A stretch of 64,000 nucleotides of DNA from Actinoplanes siamensis (GTDB lineage Bacteria > Actinomycetota > Actinomycetes > Mycobacteriales > Micromonosporaceae). The position numbers and the translations under genes are program-made. The stretch is from positions 1 to 64,000 of the forward strand of contig NZ_BOMW01000012.1 in assembly GCF_016862395.1 (NCBI RefSeq), read 5' to 3'. Shown piece after piece: positions 1 through 12,782 of the stretch. The notes below the pieces were generated by a model. It was not told the DNA's origin. It did no database searches and saw only the letters and a program-made list of their open reading frames with translations. Each line of letters starts with the position of its first letter. The stretch's first letter is position 1.

Positions 1-377
1 CCCTGCTGGTCCAGGATGTGCTCGGAGTCACCCTCACGCAGCTCGATCGCGCTGTCCACACCCTGCGCGATGTCCGGCGACTGCGACCCGATGGAGACGC
101 TCACGCCGCAGGACGCGCCGTCGAAGCCCTTCTTCGACGAGTCGTAACCGATCCGCAGGATGGTGTCGCGCACGATGCTGGGGATGTCGGCGTAGGCCTG
201 GGTGGTGACCTCACCGGCTACGTGCACCTGGCCGGTGGTGATCAGGGTCTCGACCGCGACACGGCTGCGCGGGTCCTGCGCGAGCAGGGCGTCGAGAATC
301 CCGTCGCTGATCTGGTCAGCGATCTTGTCCGGGTGGCCTTCCGTGACCGACTCGGAAGTGAACAGGCGGCGTGCCAC
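1..377 (-). CDS. metK: S-adenosylmethionine synthetase, N-terminal part (truncated by window edge)
   Basis: MetK makes S-adenosylmethionine from methionine and ATP in the cytoplasm. The reverse strand reads from a GTG at 377 into [20 protein letters not shown], which contains the family N-terminal GHPDK nucleotide/methionine-binding motif, followed by DGILDALL and, further on, [13 protein letters not shown]. About 125 of the usual roughly 400 residues are present; the rest lies beyond base 1. A GAGGAG ribosome binding site four bases upstream fixes the GTG start, and no ATG alternative exists. It follows coaBC in the same direction after a 42-bp gap, probably in one transcript. Identification is secure; only the 3' end is missing. 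Confidence 0.95.
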   Translation of the reverse strand, partial: MARRLFTSESVTEGHPDKIADQISDGILDALLAQDPRSRVAVETLITTGQVHVAGEVTTQAYADIPSIVRDTILRIGYDSSKKGFDGASCGVSVSIGSQSPDIAQGVDSAIELREGDSEHILDQQ

Positions 378-419
378 GGTGCTCCTCAGTTGTCGAATAC
401 AGGTAACGCGGAAGTCTAA

Positions 420-1640
420 TCAGAGCGGCCGACCGCCGCCGACCTGCCCATCGAGCCGGTCCACGACGTGGTCGAAGATCCTACCGGCCACATCGTCTTT
501 GGAGAGTTCGTCGAGCGCGTCGGTGAGACCATCCACGCCCAGCACAGTAACGGTGTTTCGATCCTCACCGAAAACCCTGTCGACCCCTACTTCGTTGACG
601 ATGATCAGATCCGCCCGTTTTTTCACCATTTTGACCCGGGCGTGTTCCAACGCGTCGTGCGTCTCGGCGGCGAACGCCACCAGCACCTGGCCGGGCCGCT
701 TGGCGGCGCCCAGTTCGGCGGCGATGTCCGGGTTCGTGACGAGGGCGATCGGGGCGGGGAGCCCGTCGTCGGTCTTCTTGATCTTCTGCTCGGCGACGGT
801 CGCGGGCCGGAAGTCGGCGGGCGCGGCGGCCATCACCGCGACGTCCGCCGACGCGAACGCCTCGACCGTGGCCTTGCGCAGTTCCTCCGTGGTGCCCACC
901 CGGATCAGATCGGCGCCGGCCGGATCGGGCAGAGCGACGTTCGCTGCGATCAGCGTCACCCGGGCGCCCCGGGCCAGCGCGGCGCGGGCCAGCGCGTAAC
1001 CCTGCTTGCCGGAGGACCGGTTGCCGAGGAAGCGCACCGGGTCGAGCGGCTCGCGGGTCCCACCGGCGGTCACCACCACGTGCCGGCCTTGAAGATCATT
1101 TTTAGGACCACGACTGCGGAGTACGCCCATGGCGTACTCGAAAATCGCCGCGGGCTCCGGAAGCCGGCCCTTGCCGGTGTCCTTGCCGGTGAGACGGCCG
1201 ACGGCCGGCTCGATGACGAGCGCGCCCCGCGAGCGCAGCGTCGCCACGTTGGCCCGGGTCGCCGGGTTCTCCCACATCTCGGTGTGCATGGCCGGCGCGT
1301 AGACCACCGGGCAGGTGGCCGTCAGCAGGGTGTTGGTGAGCAGGTCGTCGGCGATCCCGTGGGCGGCCCTGGCCAGGATGTCGGCGGTGGCCGGCGCGAC
1401 CACGACCAGCTCGGCGGCCCGGCCGATCCGCACGTGCGGCACCTCGTGGGCGTCGTCCCAGACCCGCGTGCCGACCGGGCGGCCGGAGAGCGCGGCCCAG
1501 GTCGGCTCGCCGACGAACTTCAGCGCCGAGGCGGTTGGCACCACCCGCACCCCGTGCCCGGACTCGGTGAACAGCCGCAGCAGCTCACACGCCTTGTACG
1601 CGGCGATCCCGCCGCACACGCCCAGGACCACCTCGACCAC
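420..1640 (-). CDS. coaBC: Bifunctional phosphopantothenoylcysteine decarboxylase / phosphopantothenate-cysteine ligase
   Basis: CoaBC carries out two steps of coenzyme A synthesis: CTP-dependent ligation of cysteine to 4-phosphopantothenate, then FMN-dependent decarboxylation. The 406-residue protein has the usual fused order: an N-terminal flavoprotein (CoaC) domain with GGIAAYK, the catalytic His of PHVRI, and PAMHTEMW; then from about residue 190 the CoaB domain with VTAGGTREPLDPVR, NRSSGKQG and the lysine-rich KIKK segment. The start is GTG at 1640 with GGAG seven bases upstream. It lies between rpoZ and metK. Two hairpins occupy the 116-bp gap to rpoZ and may insulate or attenuate it. 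Confidence 0.95.
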   Translation of the reverse strand: MVEVVLGVCGGIAAYKACELLRLFTESGHGVRVVPTASALKFVGEPTWAALSGRPVGTRVWDDAHEVPHVRIGRAAELVVVAPATADILARAAHGIADDLLTNTLLTATCPVVYAPAMHTEMWENPATRANVATLRSRGALVIEPAVGRLTGKDTGKGRLPEPAAIFEYAMGVLRSRGPKNDLQGRHVVVTAGGTREPLDPVRFLGNRSSGKQGYALARAALARGARVTLIAANVALPDPAGADLIRVGTTEELRKATVEAFASADVAVMAAAPADFRPATVAEQKIKKTDDGLPAPIALVTNPDIAAELGAAKRPGQVLVAFAAETHDALEHARVKMVKKRADLIIVNEVGVDRVFGEDRNTVTVLGVDGLTDALDELSKDDVAGRIFDHVVDRLDGQVGGGRPL

Positions 1641-1668
1641 GTCACGACTCCGGGTTCATTCGCGGGGT

Positions 1669-1755
1669 GTCCGGGGCTCGTCCCCCGGACCGGATATGCC
1701 GAGTGCCCCCGGCTCGCGCTTTCCGCGAACAGAGGGCACTGGTAGGACACTCGGC
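1669..1755 (-). other. Paired hairpins in the rpoZ-coaBC gap
   Basis: Two stems are visible. GCCGAGTG (1698-1705) pairs with CACTCGGC (1748-1755) around a 42-nt loop that starts right after the rpoZ stop. GTCCGGGG (1669-1676) pairs with CCCCGGAC (1683-1690) around a 6-nt loop just before the coaBC ribosome binding site. Neither has a U tract on the minus strand, so an RNA-processing, stability or attenuation element fits better than a classical terminator. Confidence 0.45.
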
Positions 1756-1756
1756 C

Positions 1757-2020
1757 TTACGGGTGGTCGGTCGGCTCAGCGGTCAGGAGGCCGGCGTTGA
1801 TCTCGCGCATCGCGATCGACAGCGGCTTCTCCTGCGGCGTGGTCTCGACCAGGGGCCCCACATACTCCAGGAGACCCTCGCCGAGCTGGCTGTAGTAGGC
1901 GTTGACCTGGCGGGCGCGCTTGGCCGCGAAGATCACCAGCGAGTACTTCGACGAGGTCTTGTCCAGCAGTTCGTCGATCGGGGGGTTGGTGATGCCCTCG
2001 GGGTTGGCGACAGTTCCCAC
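1757..2020 (-). CDS. rpoZ: DNA-directed RNA polymerase omega subunit
   Basis: Omega is the small RNA polymerase subunit that helps fold and assemble beta-prime. The 87-residue product has the family core, with [20 protein letters not shown] followed by [12 protein letters not shown], and ends [10 protein letters not shown], a typical actinobacterial length. The start is GTG at 2020 with AAGGA upstream. It begins one base after the gmk stop (2022-2024), so translation is coupled to gmk. The order gmk-rpoZ-coaBC-metK is a standard actinobacterial arrangement and supports the call. Confidence 0.95.
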   Translation of the reverse strand: MGTVANPEGITNPPIDELLDKTSSKYSLVIFAAKRARQVNAYYSQLGEGLLEYVGPLVETTPQEKPLSIAMREINAGLLTAEPTDHP

Positions 2021-2021
2021 T

Positions 2022-2627
2022 TCAGAATTCCTTAATGCTAGCTGGCGCTAAGAATGACGAACCGAGCAATCTTACCAGCTCGTCCGCGGCCCGCTCGACG
2101 AAGTCGTTGACCACGGTGACGTCGAACTCGGACTCGGCGGCCAGCTCCTCGTCCGCGTGGGCCAGGCGGCGGCGGATGGTCTCCTCGTCGTCGGTCCCCC
2201 GGCCGATGAGCCGCCGCTGCAGCTCCTCCTTGCTGGGCGGGGCGAGGAACACCAGCTGGGCGTCCGCCATGGCGGCCCGCACCTGGCGGGCGCCCTGCAG
2301 ATCGATCTTCAACAAAACGGGCCGGCCCTGCTGGAGCCAGCCCTCGACCTGCGCTCGGGGCGTCCCGTAGAGGTTGCCCGCGAACTCCGCCCACTCCAGC
2401 AGCTGTCCGCCATCGATCAGCCGCTGGAACTCCGGGCGGGTCACGAAGTGATAGTGCTCGCCATCGGTCTCGTAGTCACGTTTCTTGCGTGTCGTGACCG
2501 ACACCGACAACTTGATCCAAGGCGAGCGCGCCCGGATCAGCTCGATCACGCTGTCCTTGCCGACCCCGGAGGGGCCGGACAGGACGGTGAGGCGGGCTGC
2601 CGGGCGCGCGTCGTCATCCATGCTCAC
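2022..2627 (-). CDS. gmk: Guanylate kinase
   Basis: Gmk phosphorylates GMP to GDP with ATP in the cytoplasm. The 201-residue protein has the P-loop GPSGVGKDS near residues 18-26, the GMP-binding [18 protein letters not shown] segment, [12 protein letters not shown] and the lid segment [14 protein letters not shown]. The first available start is GTG at 2627; an in-frame ATG follows two codons later (2621) and cannot be excluded. It is followed almost without gap by rpoZ and preceded by mihF after 26 bp, so these genes form one transcription unit. Confidence 0.95.
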   Translation of the reverse strand: MSMDDDARPAARLTVLSGPSGVGKDSVIELIRARSPWIKLSVSVTTRKKRDYETDGEHYHFVTRPEFQRLIDGGQLLEWAEFAGNLYGTPRAQVEGWLQQGRPVLLKIDLQGARQVRAAMADAQLVFLAPPSKEELQRRLIGRGTDDEETIRRRLAHADEELAAESEFDVTVVNDFVERAADELVRLLGSSFLAPASIKEF

Positions 2628-2653
2628 GGCTCATTCCTACACGAGCCGATGAG

Positions 2654-2971
2654 TCAGTTCGCAGCGAACTCCCCCAGGAGGGCCTTGCGCTGCTGGTCGC
2701 CGAGACCCCGGAGCCGGCGGCTCTCGGCGATCTTCAGCTTCTCCATGATCTGGGTCGCGCGGATCTTGCCGATGCCCGGCAGCGCCTGCAGCACGGCCGA
2801 GACCTTCAGCTTGCCGACGACCTCGTCGGCCTCCGCGCGGTCCAGCACGGCGGCGAGGGTGGTCTTGCCGGACTTGAGCTGTTCCTTCAGCTCGGCCCGA
2901 GCCTTGCGAACTTCGGCGGCCTTCTCCAGCGCGGCAGCGCGCTGCTCGGGGCTCAGTGACGGGAGCGGCAC
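2654..2971 (-). CDS. mihF: Integration host factor, actinobacterial type (mIHF)
   Basis: This 105-residue basic protein matches the actinobacterial integration host factor, a nucleoid-associated DNA-bending protein unrelated to E. coli IHF. The N-terminal half is a charged helix (EQRAAALEKAAEVRKARAEL) followed by a helix-two-turn-helix region with LPGIGKIRATQIM, the hallmark DNA-binding motif. The start is GTG at 2971 with a GAGGAG six bases upstream. It sits between pyrF and gmk, the conserved position in Streptomyces and mycobacteria. A good sigma-70-like promoter lies about 100 bp upstream. Confidence 0.93.
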   Translation of the reverse strand: MPLPSLSPEQRAAALEKAAEVRKARAELKEQLKSGKTTLAAVLDRAEADEVVGKLKVSAVLQALPGIGKIRATQIMEKLKIAESRRLRGLGDQQRKALLGEFAAN

Positions 2972-3019
2972 CAGTTCTCCTCAGGTCCCTATCGCGGCGG
3001 TAGTCCAATACCGGCGCTT

Positions 3020-3104
3020 CTGTGAAACGTGGTGTGCCAGGGAACCAAAGGGGCATGTGGTTCCCGGCGCCGGGAAAACTAGCGGTCAACGGCGCATTCG
3101 GCAA
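3020..3104 (-). promoter_or_regulatory. Promoter and leader hairpin of mihF
   Basis: On the minus strand TTGCCG (3099-3104) and TAGTTT (3076-3081) are separated by exactly 17 bp, a good housekeeping-type promoter. The predicted start is near 3069, giving a leader of about 100 nt. The leader contains GGGAACC ... GGTTCCC, able to form a 7-bp stem. The promoter would let mihF-gmk-rpoZ be expressed independently of the pyr operon. Confidence 0.5.
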
Positions 3105-3145
3105 CGTGGGGGTACCCCGGCACGCGGGCCGTTACGCAGCGGGTT

Positions 3146-3976
3146 TCACCCGAGCGCGGTCCGACAGTCTGTCAGAACGCGGTCCACGGCGGCCCGCAGA
3201 CCGGCGATCCCGGGGCCCGCCGAGAGAACTTCCCGTGAATACGACGGCAACACGTTGTGCAGGCTTTCGCCGAAGACGGCACGCAGGTCATCGGGCGTCG
3301 CGCCCTGCGCTCCGAGCCCCGGCGCGAGCAGCGGGCCGTTGACCTTCGACAGGTCGTGGCCGGTCCTCCCGATCGTCGCGCCGACCACCAGACCGAAACT
3401 TCCGAGCGGGCTCGCACCAGCGTTGAGCTGGGAAATCTCGTCGATCACGGTTTGCGCGACGGTCGCCCCACCAGGCGCGACGGCATGCTGGACGGAAGCG
3501 CCCTCGGGGTTCGAGGTCAGCGCGAGAACGAAAATTCCGGCGCCGCTCGTGGCCGCGAGATCGAACGCCGGCCGCAACGAGCCGACCCCGAGGTAGGGAC
3601 TCACAGTAATCGCGTCGGAGCGTAGAGTGCTGGCTGGATCGAGATACGCGGAGGCGTACGCGGCCATCGTCGAGCCGATGTCGCCGCGCTTCACGTCGAG
3701 CAGGACGAGCGCGCCAGCCTCTCTGGACTGTCGGATAGTTGACTCAAGAATAGCGATGCCACGTGACCCAAATCTCTCAAAAAACGCGGACTGGGGCTTC
3801 AGGACAGCCACCCGATCGGCCAGCGCCTCGACCACCGTACGGGCGAAGCGCTCCAGGCCGGCGACATCGTCGGGGAGCCCCCACCGGGCGAGCAGAGCGG
3901 CGTGCGGATCGATGCCGACGCACAGCGGGCCCCTTTGCCCGATAGCCGCGTGCAGCCGTTCGCCGAACGATTCCAT
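3146..3976 (-). CDS. pyrF: Orotidine 5'-phosphate decarboxylase
   Basis: PyrF performs the last step of UMP synthesis, decarboxylating OMP. The 276-residue protein is of the longer actinobacterial type. It has GIDPHAALL near residue 21, VAVLKPQSAFFE, and the catalytic DVKRGDIGST motif with Lys96. It is the last gene of the pyrimidine operon that starts at pyrR. It begins 21 bp after the stop of the bioA remnant (3998). A 174-bp gap to mihF follows, carrying the mihF promoter. Confidence 0.95.
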   Translation of the reverse strand: MESFGERLHAAIGQRGPLCVGIDPHAALLARWGLPDDVAGLERFARTVVEALADRVAVLKPQSAFFERFGSRGIAILESTIRQSREAGALVLLDVKRGDIGSTMAAYASAYLDPASTLRSDAITVSPYLGVGSLRPAFDLAATSGAGIFVLALTSNPEGASVQHAVAPGGATVAQTVIDEISQLNAGASPLGSFGLVVGATIGRTGHDLSKVNGPLLAPGLGAQGATPDDLRAVFGESLHNVLPSYSREVLSAGPGIAGLRAAVDRVLTDCRTALG

Positions 3977-3997
3977 GGCGTATCTACCTCTTCCGTG

Positions 3998-4467
3998 TCA
4001 GCTGGCCGCCACCGCGGCGGCGATCCCCTCGGCAATGCGGGCCACGTCTGTCGCCTCGTCACATACGGCGGCCCGGTGTCGCTCAGATCGCGGAACGGGC
4101 GCGGCCAGGCCCCCTCGGCGATCGCCGCCGGCACGTCCACCGGCCGGTCCGGCTGGACGGCGCCGATCGCGCCCAGGACGCGGAGGTCGGCGGCGCCGGG
4201 GCCGCGCAGCGGCTCCAGACTGCTCCTCCAGACCGTTTTCGATCATCCGTACGCGATCCCCCCACCCCCCGTCGCGCAACAGCTCCAGCGAGGCCTTGGC
4301 GGGCGGGCGGATTGCCGGGCACTTGATGTCCGGGCTCACCCCGGCGTGCTCGACCGCGAAGAACCGCCCGGTCCGGCCGAACCCGCGAGGTGTCCCGTAA
4401 TCGGGCCGTCCGGCTGCCGGACGCGCGCCCGGTCGAGCGCAAGCGGATCGCGCCCGGCCGGGGTCAT
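3998..4467 (-). pseudogene. bioA: Decayed bioA (adenosylmethionine-8-amino-7-oxononanoate aminotransferase) remnant
   Basis: The 490-bp gap between pyrD and pyrF has no intact gene but carries pieces of a class III aminotransferase in order on the minus strand. An ATG at 4467 overlaps the pyrD stop (ATGA) and begins [16 protein letters not shown], like a BioA N-terminus. A second frame has GFGRTGRFFAVEHAGVSPDI, the segment before the PLP-lysine region, and ASLELLRDGGW. A third frame has LRVLGAIGAVQPDRPVDV and WPRPFRDL. The last frame ends DVARIAEGIAAAVAAS before TGA at 3998-4000. At least three frame changes and large internal deletions are needed, because an intact bioA is about 1.28 kb. The PLP lysine segment is missing. 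The original gene was evidently translated between pyrD and pyrF. Confidence 0.8.
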
Positions 4468-5491
4468 CGCGCCGCGTGCGCCCGGGCCGGCCGGGCGCCC
4501 TGCGCCACCGCCCGCACCAGGTCCGGGCCCTTGTAGATGAACCCGGAGTAGAGCTGCACCAGCGTGGCGCCGGCGTCCAGGAGCCGGGCCGCGTCGTCGG
4601 CCGACATGATCCCGCCCACCCCGACGATCGGCAGCCGGCCGCCGGTCTCCCGGTGCACGAACTCCACCACCGCGCGGGACCGCTCGGTGAGCGGCCGCCC
4701 GGAGAGTCCGCCGGCCTCGGTGGCCAGGTGCTGGTCACCCGGAGCCAGACCGTCCCGGGCCAGCGTGGTGTTGGTGGCGATCAGGCCGGCCGCGCCGTGC
4801 TCCAGGCAGACCTCCAGCAGCTCGGCGACGGCCGGCTCGGTCAGGTCCGGGGCGATCTTCACGAGCACCGGGACGTCGCCGCCGAGCTCGCGCAGCAGGG
4901 TGGTCAGGAAGTCGCGGTCCTGGAGGGTACGCAGGCCCGGTGTGTTCGGCGAGGAGACGTTCACCGCGATGTAGTCCGCGTACGGGTGCAGCAGCCGGTA
5001 CGACTGCAGGTAGTCCCCGACCGCCTCGTCCAGCGGGGTGACCTTGGACTTGCCCAGCGAGACGCCGAGCGGCACGCCGATCGGTCCCAGCTCCCGCAGG
5101 CGCTCGGCCAGGGCGGCCGCGCCGGCGTTGTTGAAGCCCATCCGGTTGATGATCGCCTCGCTGTCCCGGAGCCGGAACAGCCGTGGCCGGTCGTTGCCCG
5201 GCTGCGCCTTGGCGGTGACCGTGCCCACCTCCACGAAGCCGAACCCGAGAGCCGGCCAGGCGGGCAGCGCCACGCCGTTCTTGTCCATCCCGGCGGCCAG
5301 GCCGACCCGGTTGGGGAAGCGCACCCCGAACGCCTCCACCGGGGCGGAGAAGGCGTACCGGCGACGCATCACCTCACGGGCGGCCGGCGGCATCGAGGCG
5401 AGCCGGTGCAGCGTCCACTCGTGCGCGGTCTCGGCGTCGCCGCCGCCCAGCCGGAACAGGACCGGCCGGACGGCGTTGCGGAACAGGTTCA

Positions 5492-5492
<1 letters not shown>
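4464..5492 (-). CDS. pyrD: Quinone-dependent dihydroorotate dehydrogenase (class 2)
   Basis: PyrD oxidises dihydroorotate to orotate with FMN, passing electrons to membrane quinone. The 342-residue product has the class 2 features: an amphipathic N-terminal helix region ([13 protein letters not shown]), [33 protein letters not shown], the catalytic-serine motif [11 protein letters not shown], and [11 protein letters not shown] and YSGFIYKGP for FMN phosphate binding. The start ATG at 5492 shares one base with the carB stop (TGATG), so the longer in-frame upstream extension is not used. Its own stop overlaps the ATG of the bioA remnant. Confidence 0.96.
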
Positions 5493-8806
<3,314 letters not shown>

Positions 8807-8812
8807 GTGAAC

Positions 8813-9964
8813 TCAGCCCTTCTTCTCGACGAGTTCGACGAAGCGGTCGAACAGGTAGTCCGCGTCGTGCGGGCCGGCAGCGGCCTCGGGGTGGTACTGG
8901 ACGGTGAAGGCGGGCACCTCGATGCCACGCAGCCCTTCGACCACGTCGTCGTTGAGGCAGACGTGCGAGACCTCGACGCCGCCGAAATCGGTGTCGATCA
9001 CCTGGTTCAGCGGGGCGTCCACCGCGAACCCGTGGTTGTGGCTGGTCACCTCGACCTTGCCGGTGGTCTTGTCGAGCACCGGCTGGTTGATGCCGCGGTG
9101 GCCGTAGCCGAGCTTGTACGTCCCGAAGCCGAGCGCGCGGCCCAGGATCTGGCTGCCGAAGCAGATGCCGAACAGCGGCACCTGGCGGCGCATCACCTCC
9201 CGCGCCAACGCGACCGGGCCGTCGGCGGTGGCCGGGTCACCCGGGCCGGGCGAGAGGAACACCGCGTCCGGGCTGACCGCGAGCAGGTCCTCGATGCTCG
9301 ACGAGGCCGGGAAGATGTGCGTGGTCACGCCGCGGGCGGCGAGCCGGCGGGCGACGTTGCGCTTGATGCCCAGGTCCAGCGCGGCGACCGTGTACCGGTG
9401 CTCGCCCTGCGCCGTGACGGTGTACCGGGCGCCGGTGCTGACCTGCGCGGACAGGTCGGCGCCGAGCATCTGCGGCTGGGCCAGGACCCGCTCGCGCAGC
9501 TTGCCGGCATCGAGGTCGAGGGAGGAGATGCCGACCCGCATCGCGCCGCGCTCGCGCAGGTGCCGGGTCAGGGCGCGGGTGTCGACGCCGCTGATCCCGA
9601 CCACGCCCTCGGCGGCCAGCCGGTCGCCCAGGTCGCCCTTCGCGCGCCAGTTCGACGGGCGGCGGGCCGGGTCGCGGACCACGTAGCCGGAGACCCAGAT
9701 CCGGTCCGACTCGTCGTCCTCGTCGTTGACGCCGGTGTTGCCGATCTGCGGCGCGGTCTGCACCACGACCTGCTTGTGGAAGGAGGGGTCGGTCAGCACT
9801 TCCTGGTAACCGGTCATGCCGGTGGTGAAGACCGCCTCGCCGAACGTCTCCCCCACCGCGCCGTACGCGGTGCCGGAGAACGTCCGCCCGTCCTCCAGAA
9901 CGAGAATCGCAGGGCTGCCAAGGCGGCTTCGCCGCAATCCCGAAAAATCGTCAGCGAGAGTCAC
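8813..9964 (-). CDS. carA: Carbamoyl-phosphate synthase small (glutamine amidotransferase) subunit
   Basis: CarA hydrolyses glutamine and feeds ammonia to CarB. The 383-residue protein has the N-terminal CPSase small-chain domain ([32 protein letters not shown]) and a class I amidotransferase domain. The nucleophile Cys is in [11 protein letters not shown] and the His and Glu are in [10 protein letters not shown], so the triad is complete. The start is GTG at 9964, overlapping the pyrC stop as GTGA, so it is the fourth cistron of the operon and translationally coupled. Confidence 0.96.
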   Translation of the reverse strand: MTLADDFSGLRRSRLGSPAILVLEDGRTFSGTAYGAVGETFGEAVFTTGMTGYQEVLTDPSFHKQVVVQTAPQIGNTGVNDEDDESDRIWVSGYVVRDPARRPSNWRAKGDLGDRLAAEGVVGISGVDTRALTRHLRERGAMRVGISSLDLDAGKLRERVLAQPQMLGADLSAQVSTGARYTVTAQGEHRYTVAALDLGIKRNVARRLAARGVTTHIFPASSSIEDLLAVSPDAVFLSPGPGDPATADGPVALAREVMRRQVPLFGICFGSQILGRALGFGTYKLGYGHRGINQPVLDKTTGKVEVTSHNHGFAVDAPLNQVIDTDFGGVEVSHVCLNDDVVEGLRGIEVPAFTVQYHPEAAAGPHDADYLFDRFVELVEKKG

Positions 9965-11226
9965 TTAACTACCTTCCCGTCCAGAACCGTCGCTTCCCCC
10001 CGCAGGAAGGTCGCCACGATGCGACCGGGCAGGGTCATACCCGCGTACGGCGTGTTCCTGCTGCGGCTCGCCAGCTGGCCCGGGTCCACGACCCAGCGCG
10101 CCGACGGGTCCACCAGCGTGAGGTTGGCCGGCGTGCCGGCCCGCGTCAGGTCGCCGCCGTGCCCGGCCAGCCCGGCGATGCGGGCCGGCGCGACGGACAT
10201 CCGGTCGGCGATCAGGTCCCATTTCTCGCCGAAGACGCTCAGCAGGATCGGCAGGGCCGTCTCCAGGCCGAGCATGCCGGGGCGGGCGTACGCCCACTCG
10301 CACTCCTTGTCCTGCACGGCGTGCGGGGCGTGGTCGGTGGCGACCACGTCGATCACCCCGTCCAGCAGCGCCTGACGCAGGGCGGCGACGTCCTCCGCCG
10401 TACGCAGCGGCGGGTTGACCTTGAAGACCGGGTCGTAACCGCTCGCCTTCTCGTCGGTCAGCAGCAGGTGGTGCGGGGTGACCTCGGCGGTCACCCGGAC
10501 GCCGCGGGCCTTGGCCTGGCGCAGCACCTCGACCGAGCCGGCCGTGGAGACGTGGCAGACGTGCAGGCGGCTGCCGACGTGCTCGGCCAGCAGCACGTCC
10601 CGGGCGATGATCGCCTCCTCGGCGACCGCGGGCCAGCCGGTCAGGCCCAGCCGGGTGCTGACCTCGCCCTCGTGCATCTGCGCGCCCTCGGTGAGCCGGT
10701 GCTCCTCGGCGTGCTGGGCGATCACGCCGTCGAACGCCTTCACGTACTCCAGGGCCCGGCGCATCATCTTCGGGTCGGCGACGCAGAAACCGTCGTCGGA
10801 GAAGATCCGTACGCGGGCGGCGGAGGTGGCCATCGCGCCCAGCTCGGCCATCTGCTTGCCGGCCAGGCCGACCGTGACCGCGCCGATCGGCTGCACGTCG
10901 ACCAGCCCGGCCTCCCGGCCCAGGCGCCAGACCTGCTCGACCACGCCGGCGGTGTCGGCGACCGGCGAGGTGTTCGCCATCGCGCAGACCGCGGTGTAGC
11001 CGCCCAGGGCCGCGGCGCGGGAGCCGGTCTGGACGGTCTCGGCGTCCTCGCGTCCCGGCTCGCGCAGGTGGGTGTGCACGTCGACGAGGCCGGGCAGCGC
11101 CACGAGCCCGTGCGCGTCGATCACTTCGGCATTGCCGTCTGTTTTGTCGGAGATGACGCCATCGTGAATGAGCAGATCGGTCGGCGAGCCGCCGAGGATC
11201 GAGACGCCCTTGAGCAGGTACGCCAT
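9961..11226 (-). CDS. pyrC: Dihydroorotase
   Basis: Dihydroorotase cyclises carbamoyl aspartate to dihydroorotate. The 421-residue product is a type I amidohydrolase with the metal motif [10 protein letters not shown] (His51, His53), AQHAEEH, the conserved metal-ligand stretch [20 protein letters not shown], and VATDHAPH near the C-terminus with the catalytic Asp. The start is ATG at 11226, sharing one base with the pyrB stop; a long in-frame extension upstream is antisense-like and rejected. The stop overlaps the carA start (GTGA). Confidence 0.96.
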   Translation of the reverse strand: MAYLLKGVSILGGSPTDLLIHDGVISDKTDGNAEVIDAHGLVALPGLVDVHTHLREPGREDAETVQTGSRAAALGGYTAVCAMANTSPVADTAGVVEQVWRLGREAGLVDVQPIGAVTVGLAGKQMAELGAMATSAARVRIFSDDGFCVADPKMMRRALEYVKAFDGVIAQHAEEHRLTEGAQMHEGEVSTRLGLTGWPAVAEEAIIARDVLLAEHVGSRLHVCHVSTAGSVEVLRQAKARGVRVTAEVTPHHLLLTDEKASGYDPVFKVNPPLRTAEDVAALRQALLDGVIDVVATDHAPHAVQDKECEWAYARPGMLGLETALPILLSVFGEKWDLIADRMSVAPARIAGLAGHGGDLTRAGTPANLTLVDPSARWVVDPGQLASRSRNTPYAGMTLPGRIVATFLRGEATVLDGKVVK

Positions 11227-12134
11227 CACTTGCCTCCCAGGAGCAGGTAGAGGACGGCCATCCGGACGCTGACGCCGTTGGCGACCTGTTCGACGATCGT
11301 GGAGCGGGGCGAGTCGGCCACCTCGGGCGCGATCTCCATCCCGCGGTTCATCGGGCCGGGGTGCATGACGATCGCGTGCTCCGGCAGCTTCGTGAGCCGC
11401 GGCACGTCGAGCCCGTAGCGGCGGCTGTACTCGCGCGCGGACGGGAAGTACGAGTCCTGCATCCGCTCGGTCTGCACGCGGAGCATCATCACCACGTCGC
11501 TGTCCGGCAGGACGCTGTCGAGGTCGTAGGAGACCTGCAGCTTCTCCGGCAGGTCCACAGGGATCAGGGTGGGCGGGCCGACCAGGGTGACCTGCGCGCC
11601 GAGCGTGCTCAGCAGCAGCACGTTGGAGCGGGCCACCCGGCTGTGCAGCACGTCGCCGACGATCGCCACCCGCAGGCCCTCCAGGCGGCCCAGGCGGGAG
11701 CGCATCGTGTACGCGTCCAGCAGGGCCTGGGTGGGGTGCTCGTGGGTGCCGTCGCCGGCGTTCACCACCGAGCCGTCCACCCACTCGGCCAGCCGGTGCG
11801 GCGCCCCGCTGGCCGAGTGCCGGATCACCACGGCGTCGGCGCCCATCGCCTGCAGGGTCAGCGCGGTGTCCTTGAGGCTCTCGCCCTTGGAGACGCTGGA
11901 GCCCTTGGCGGAAAAGTTGATCACGTCGGCGGAGAGCCGCTTGGCGGCCGCCTCGAAGGAGATCCGGGTGCGGGTGGAGTCCTCGTAGAACAGGTTCACC
12001 ACGGTGCGGCCGCGCAGCGCCGGCAGCTTCTTCACCTCGCGACCGGCGAGCGCGGCCATCTCGGCGGCGGTGTCCAGGATCAGCGTGGCGGTGGCGGCGT
12101 CCAGGTCCGCGGCGGAGCGCAGGTGTTTGATCAC
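11226..12134 (-). CDS. pyrB: Aspartate carbamoyltransferase catalytic subunit
   Basis: PyrB condenses carbamoyl phosphate with aspartate. The 302-residue protein carries the carbamoyl-phosphate loop STRTR at residues 53-57, [12 protein letters not shown] with the substrate Lys, [27 protein letters not shown], and [12 protein letters not shown] near the end. The length is typical for the unfused enzyme, and no pyrI regulatory-chain gene is present. The start GTG at 12134 overlaps the pyrR stop (GTGA) and has GGAGG six bases upstream. Confidence 0.96.
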   Translation of the reverse strand: MIKHLRSAADLDAATATLILDTAAEMAALAGREVKKLPALRGRTVVNLFYEDSTRTRISFEAAAKRLSADVINFSAKGSSVSKGESLKDTALTLQAMGADAVVIRHSASGAPHRLAEWVDGSVVNAGDGTHEHPTQALLDAYTMRSRLGRLEGLRVAIVGDVLHSRVARSNVLLLSTLGAQVTLVGPPTLIPVDLPEKLQVSYDLDSVLPDSDVVMMLRVQTERMQDSYFPSAREYSRRYGLDVPRLTKLPEHAIVMHPGPMNRGMEIAPEVADSPRSTIVEQVANGVSVRMAVLYLLLGGK

Positions 12135-12691
12135 TGGAGTCCTCCGATCAGCCGGACCTCGTCGGCGCCGTCCACCTCGGTGACCGCGACCCGGACGCTC
12201 TCGCTGAGCGCGGTCGGGATGTTCTTGCCGACGTAGTCGGCGCGGATCGGCAATTGCCGGTGGCCGCGGTCGACAAGCACCGCCAGCTGCACCGAGCTGG
12301 GCCGGCCGAGGTCCTTGAGCGCGTCCAGCGCGGCGCGCACCGAGCGGCCGGAGAAGAGCACGTCGTCGACCAGGATCACCCGCAGGCCGTCGATGCCGCC
12401 GGGCGGCAGCTCGGTCCGGCCGAGCGCGCGGGTGGCCTGCAGCCGCAGGTCGTCGCGGTAGAGCGTGATGTCCAGGGAGCCGACCGGCACCTCGACGCCC
12501 TCGAACGCCTGGATCCGGGCGGCGAGCCGGTGCGCGAGCGGGACGCCGCGGGTGGGAATGCCGAGCAGCGCGGTGCCGGTGGCCCCGGAGGTCTTCTCCA
12601 GGATCTGGTGGGCGATCCGGTCCACTACCCGGGACAGGTCGGCCCCTTCAAGAATGATCTTGCTGGGCGCGTCTGCGCGTGGCTGCGCCAC
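12131..12691 (-). CDS. pyrR: Pyrimidine operon regulatory protein / uracil phosphoribosyltransferase
   Basis: PyrR binds pyr mRNA in response to UMP and represses the operon; it also has uracil phosphoribosyltransferase activity. The 186-residue protein has [22 protein letters not shown] and the PRPP-binding motif [13 protein letters not shown] at 105-117. GTG at 12691 is preceded by AAGGAGGT five bases away, an almost perfect Shine-Dalgarno, so the longer open frame upstream is excluded. It is the first gene of the pyrRBC-carAB-D-F operon. A PyrR-type binding loop lies just before its ribosome binding site, consistent with autogenous translational control as reported in mycobacteria. Confidence 0.95.
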   Translation of the reverse strand: MAQPRADAPSKIILEGADLSRVVDRIAHQILEKTSGATGTALLGIPTRGVPLAHRLAARIQAFEGVEVPVGSLDITLYRDDLRLQATRALGRTELPPGGIDGLRVILVDDVLFSGRSVRAALDALKDLGRPSSVQLAVLVDRGHRQLPIRADYVGKNIPTALSESVRVAVTEVDGADEVRLIGGLQ

Positions 12692-12696
12692 GGCGG

Positions 12697-12721
12697 ACCT
12701 CCTTCCCCGCCTCACGGGACG
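12697..12721 (-). promoter_or_regulatory. PyrR RNA-binding loop next to the pyrR Shine-Dalgarno
   Basis: The leader RNA reads CGUCCCGUGAGGCG at 12721-12708. Against the known PyrR binding-loop consensus ARUCCNGNGAGGYU it matches 12 of 14 positions. The two misses are the outermost pair, where A-U is replaced by C-G, a compensated pair. The flanks CCG and CGG extend the stem, and the Shine-Dalgarno AAGGAGGT (12704-12697) starts four bases downstream. PyrR bound here should block ribosome loading. Confidence 0.7.
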
Positions 12722-12782
12722 GGTCGTTAAAGGACGTCTGAACGGGCGGCCTCCGCAGGTGACCGGCCCGATGGCTGACGCT

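Noticed and set aside
1640..1757. A translated plus-strand protein over coaBC (468-1745)
   Set aside because: Antisense to coaBC with no recognisable domain; the CoaBC motifs on the minus strand are unambiguous.
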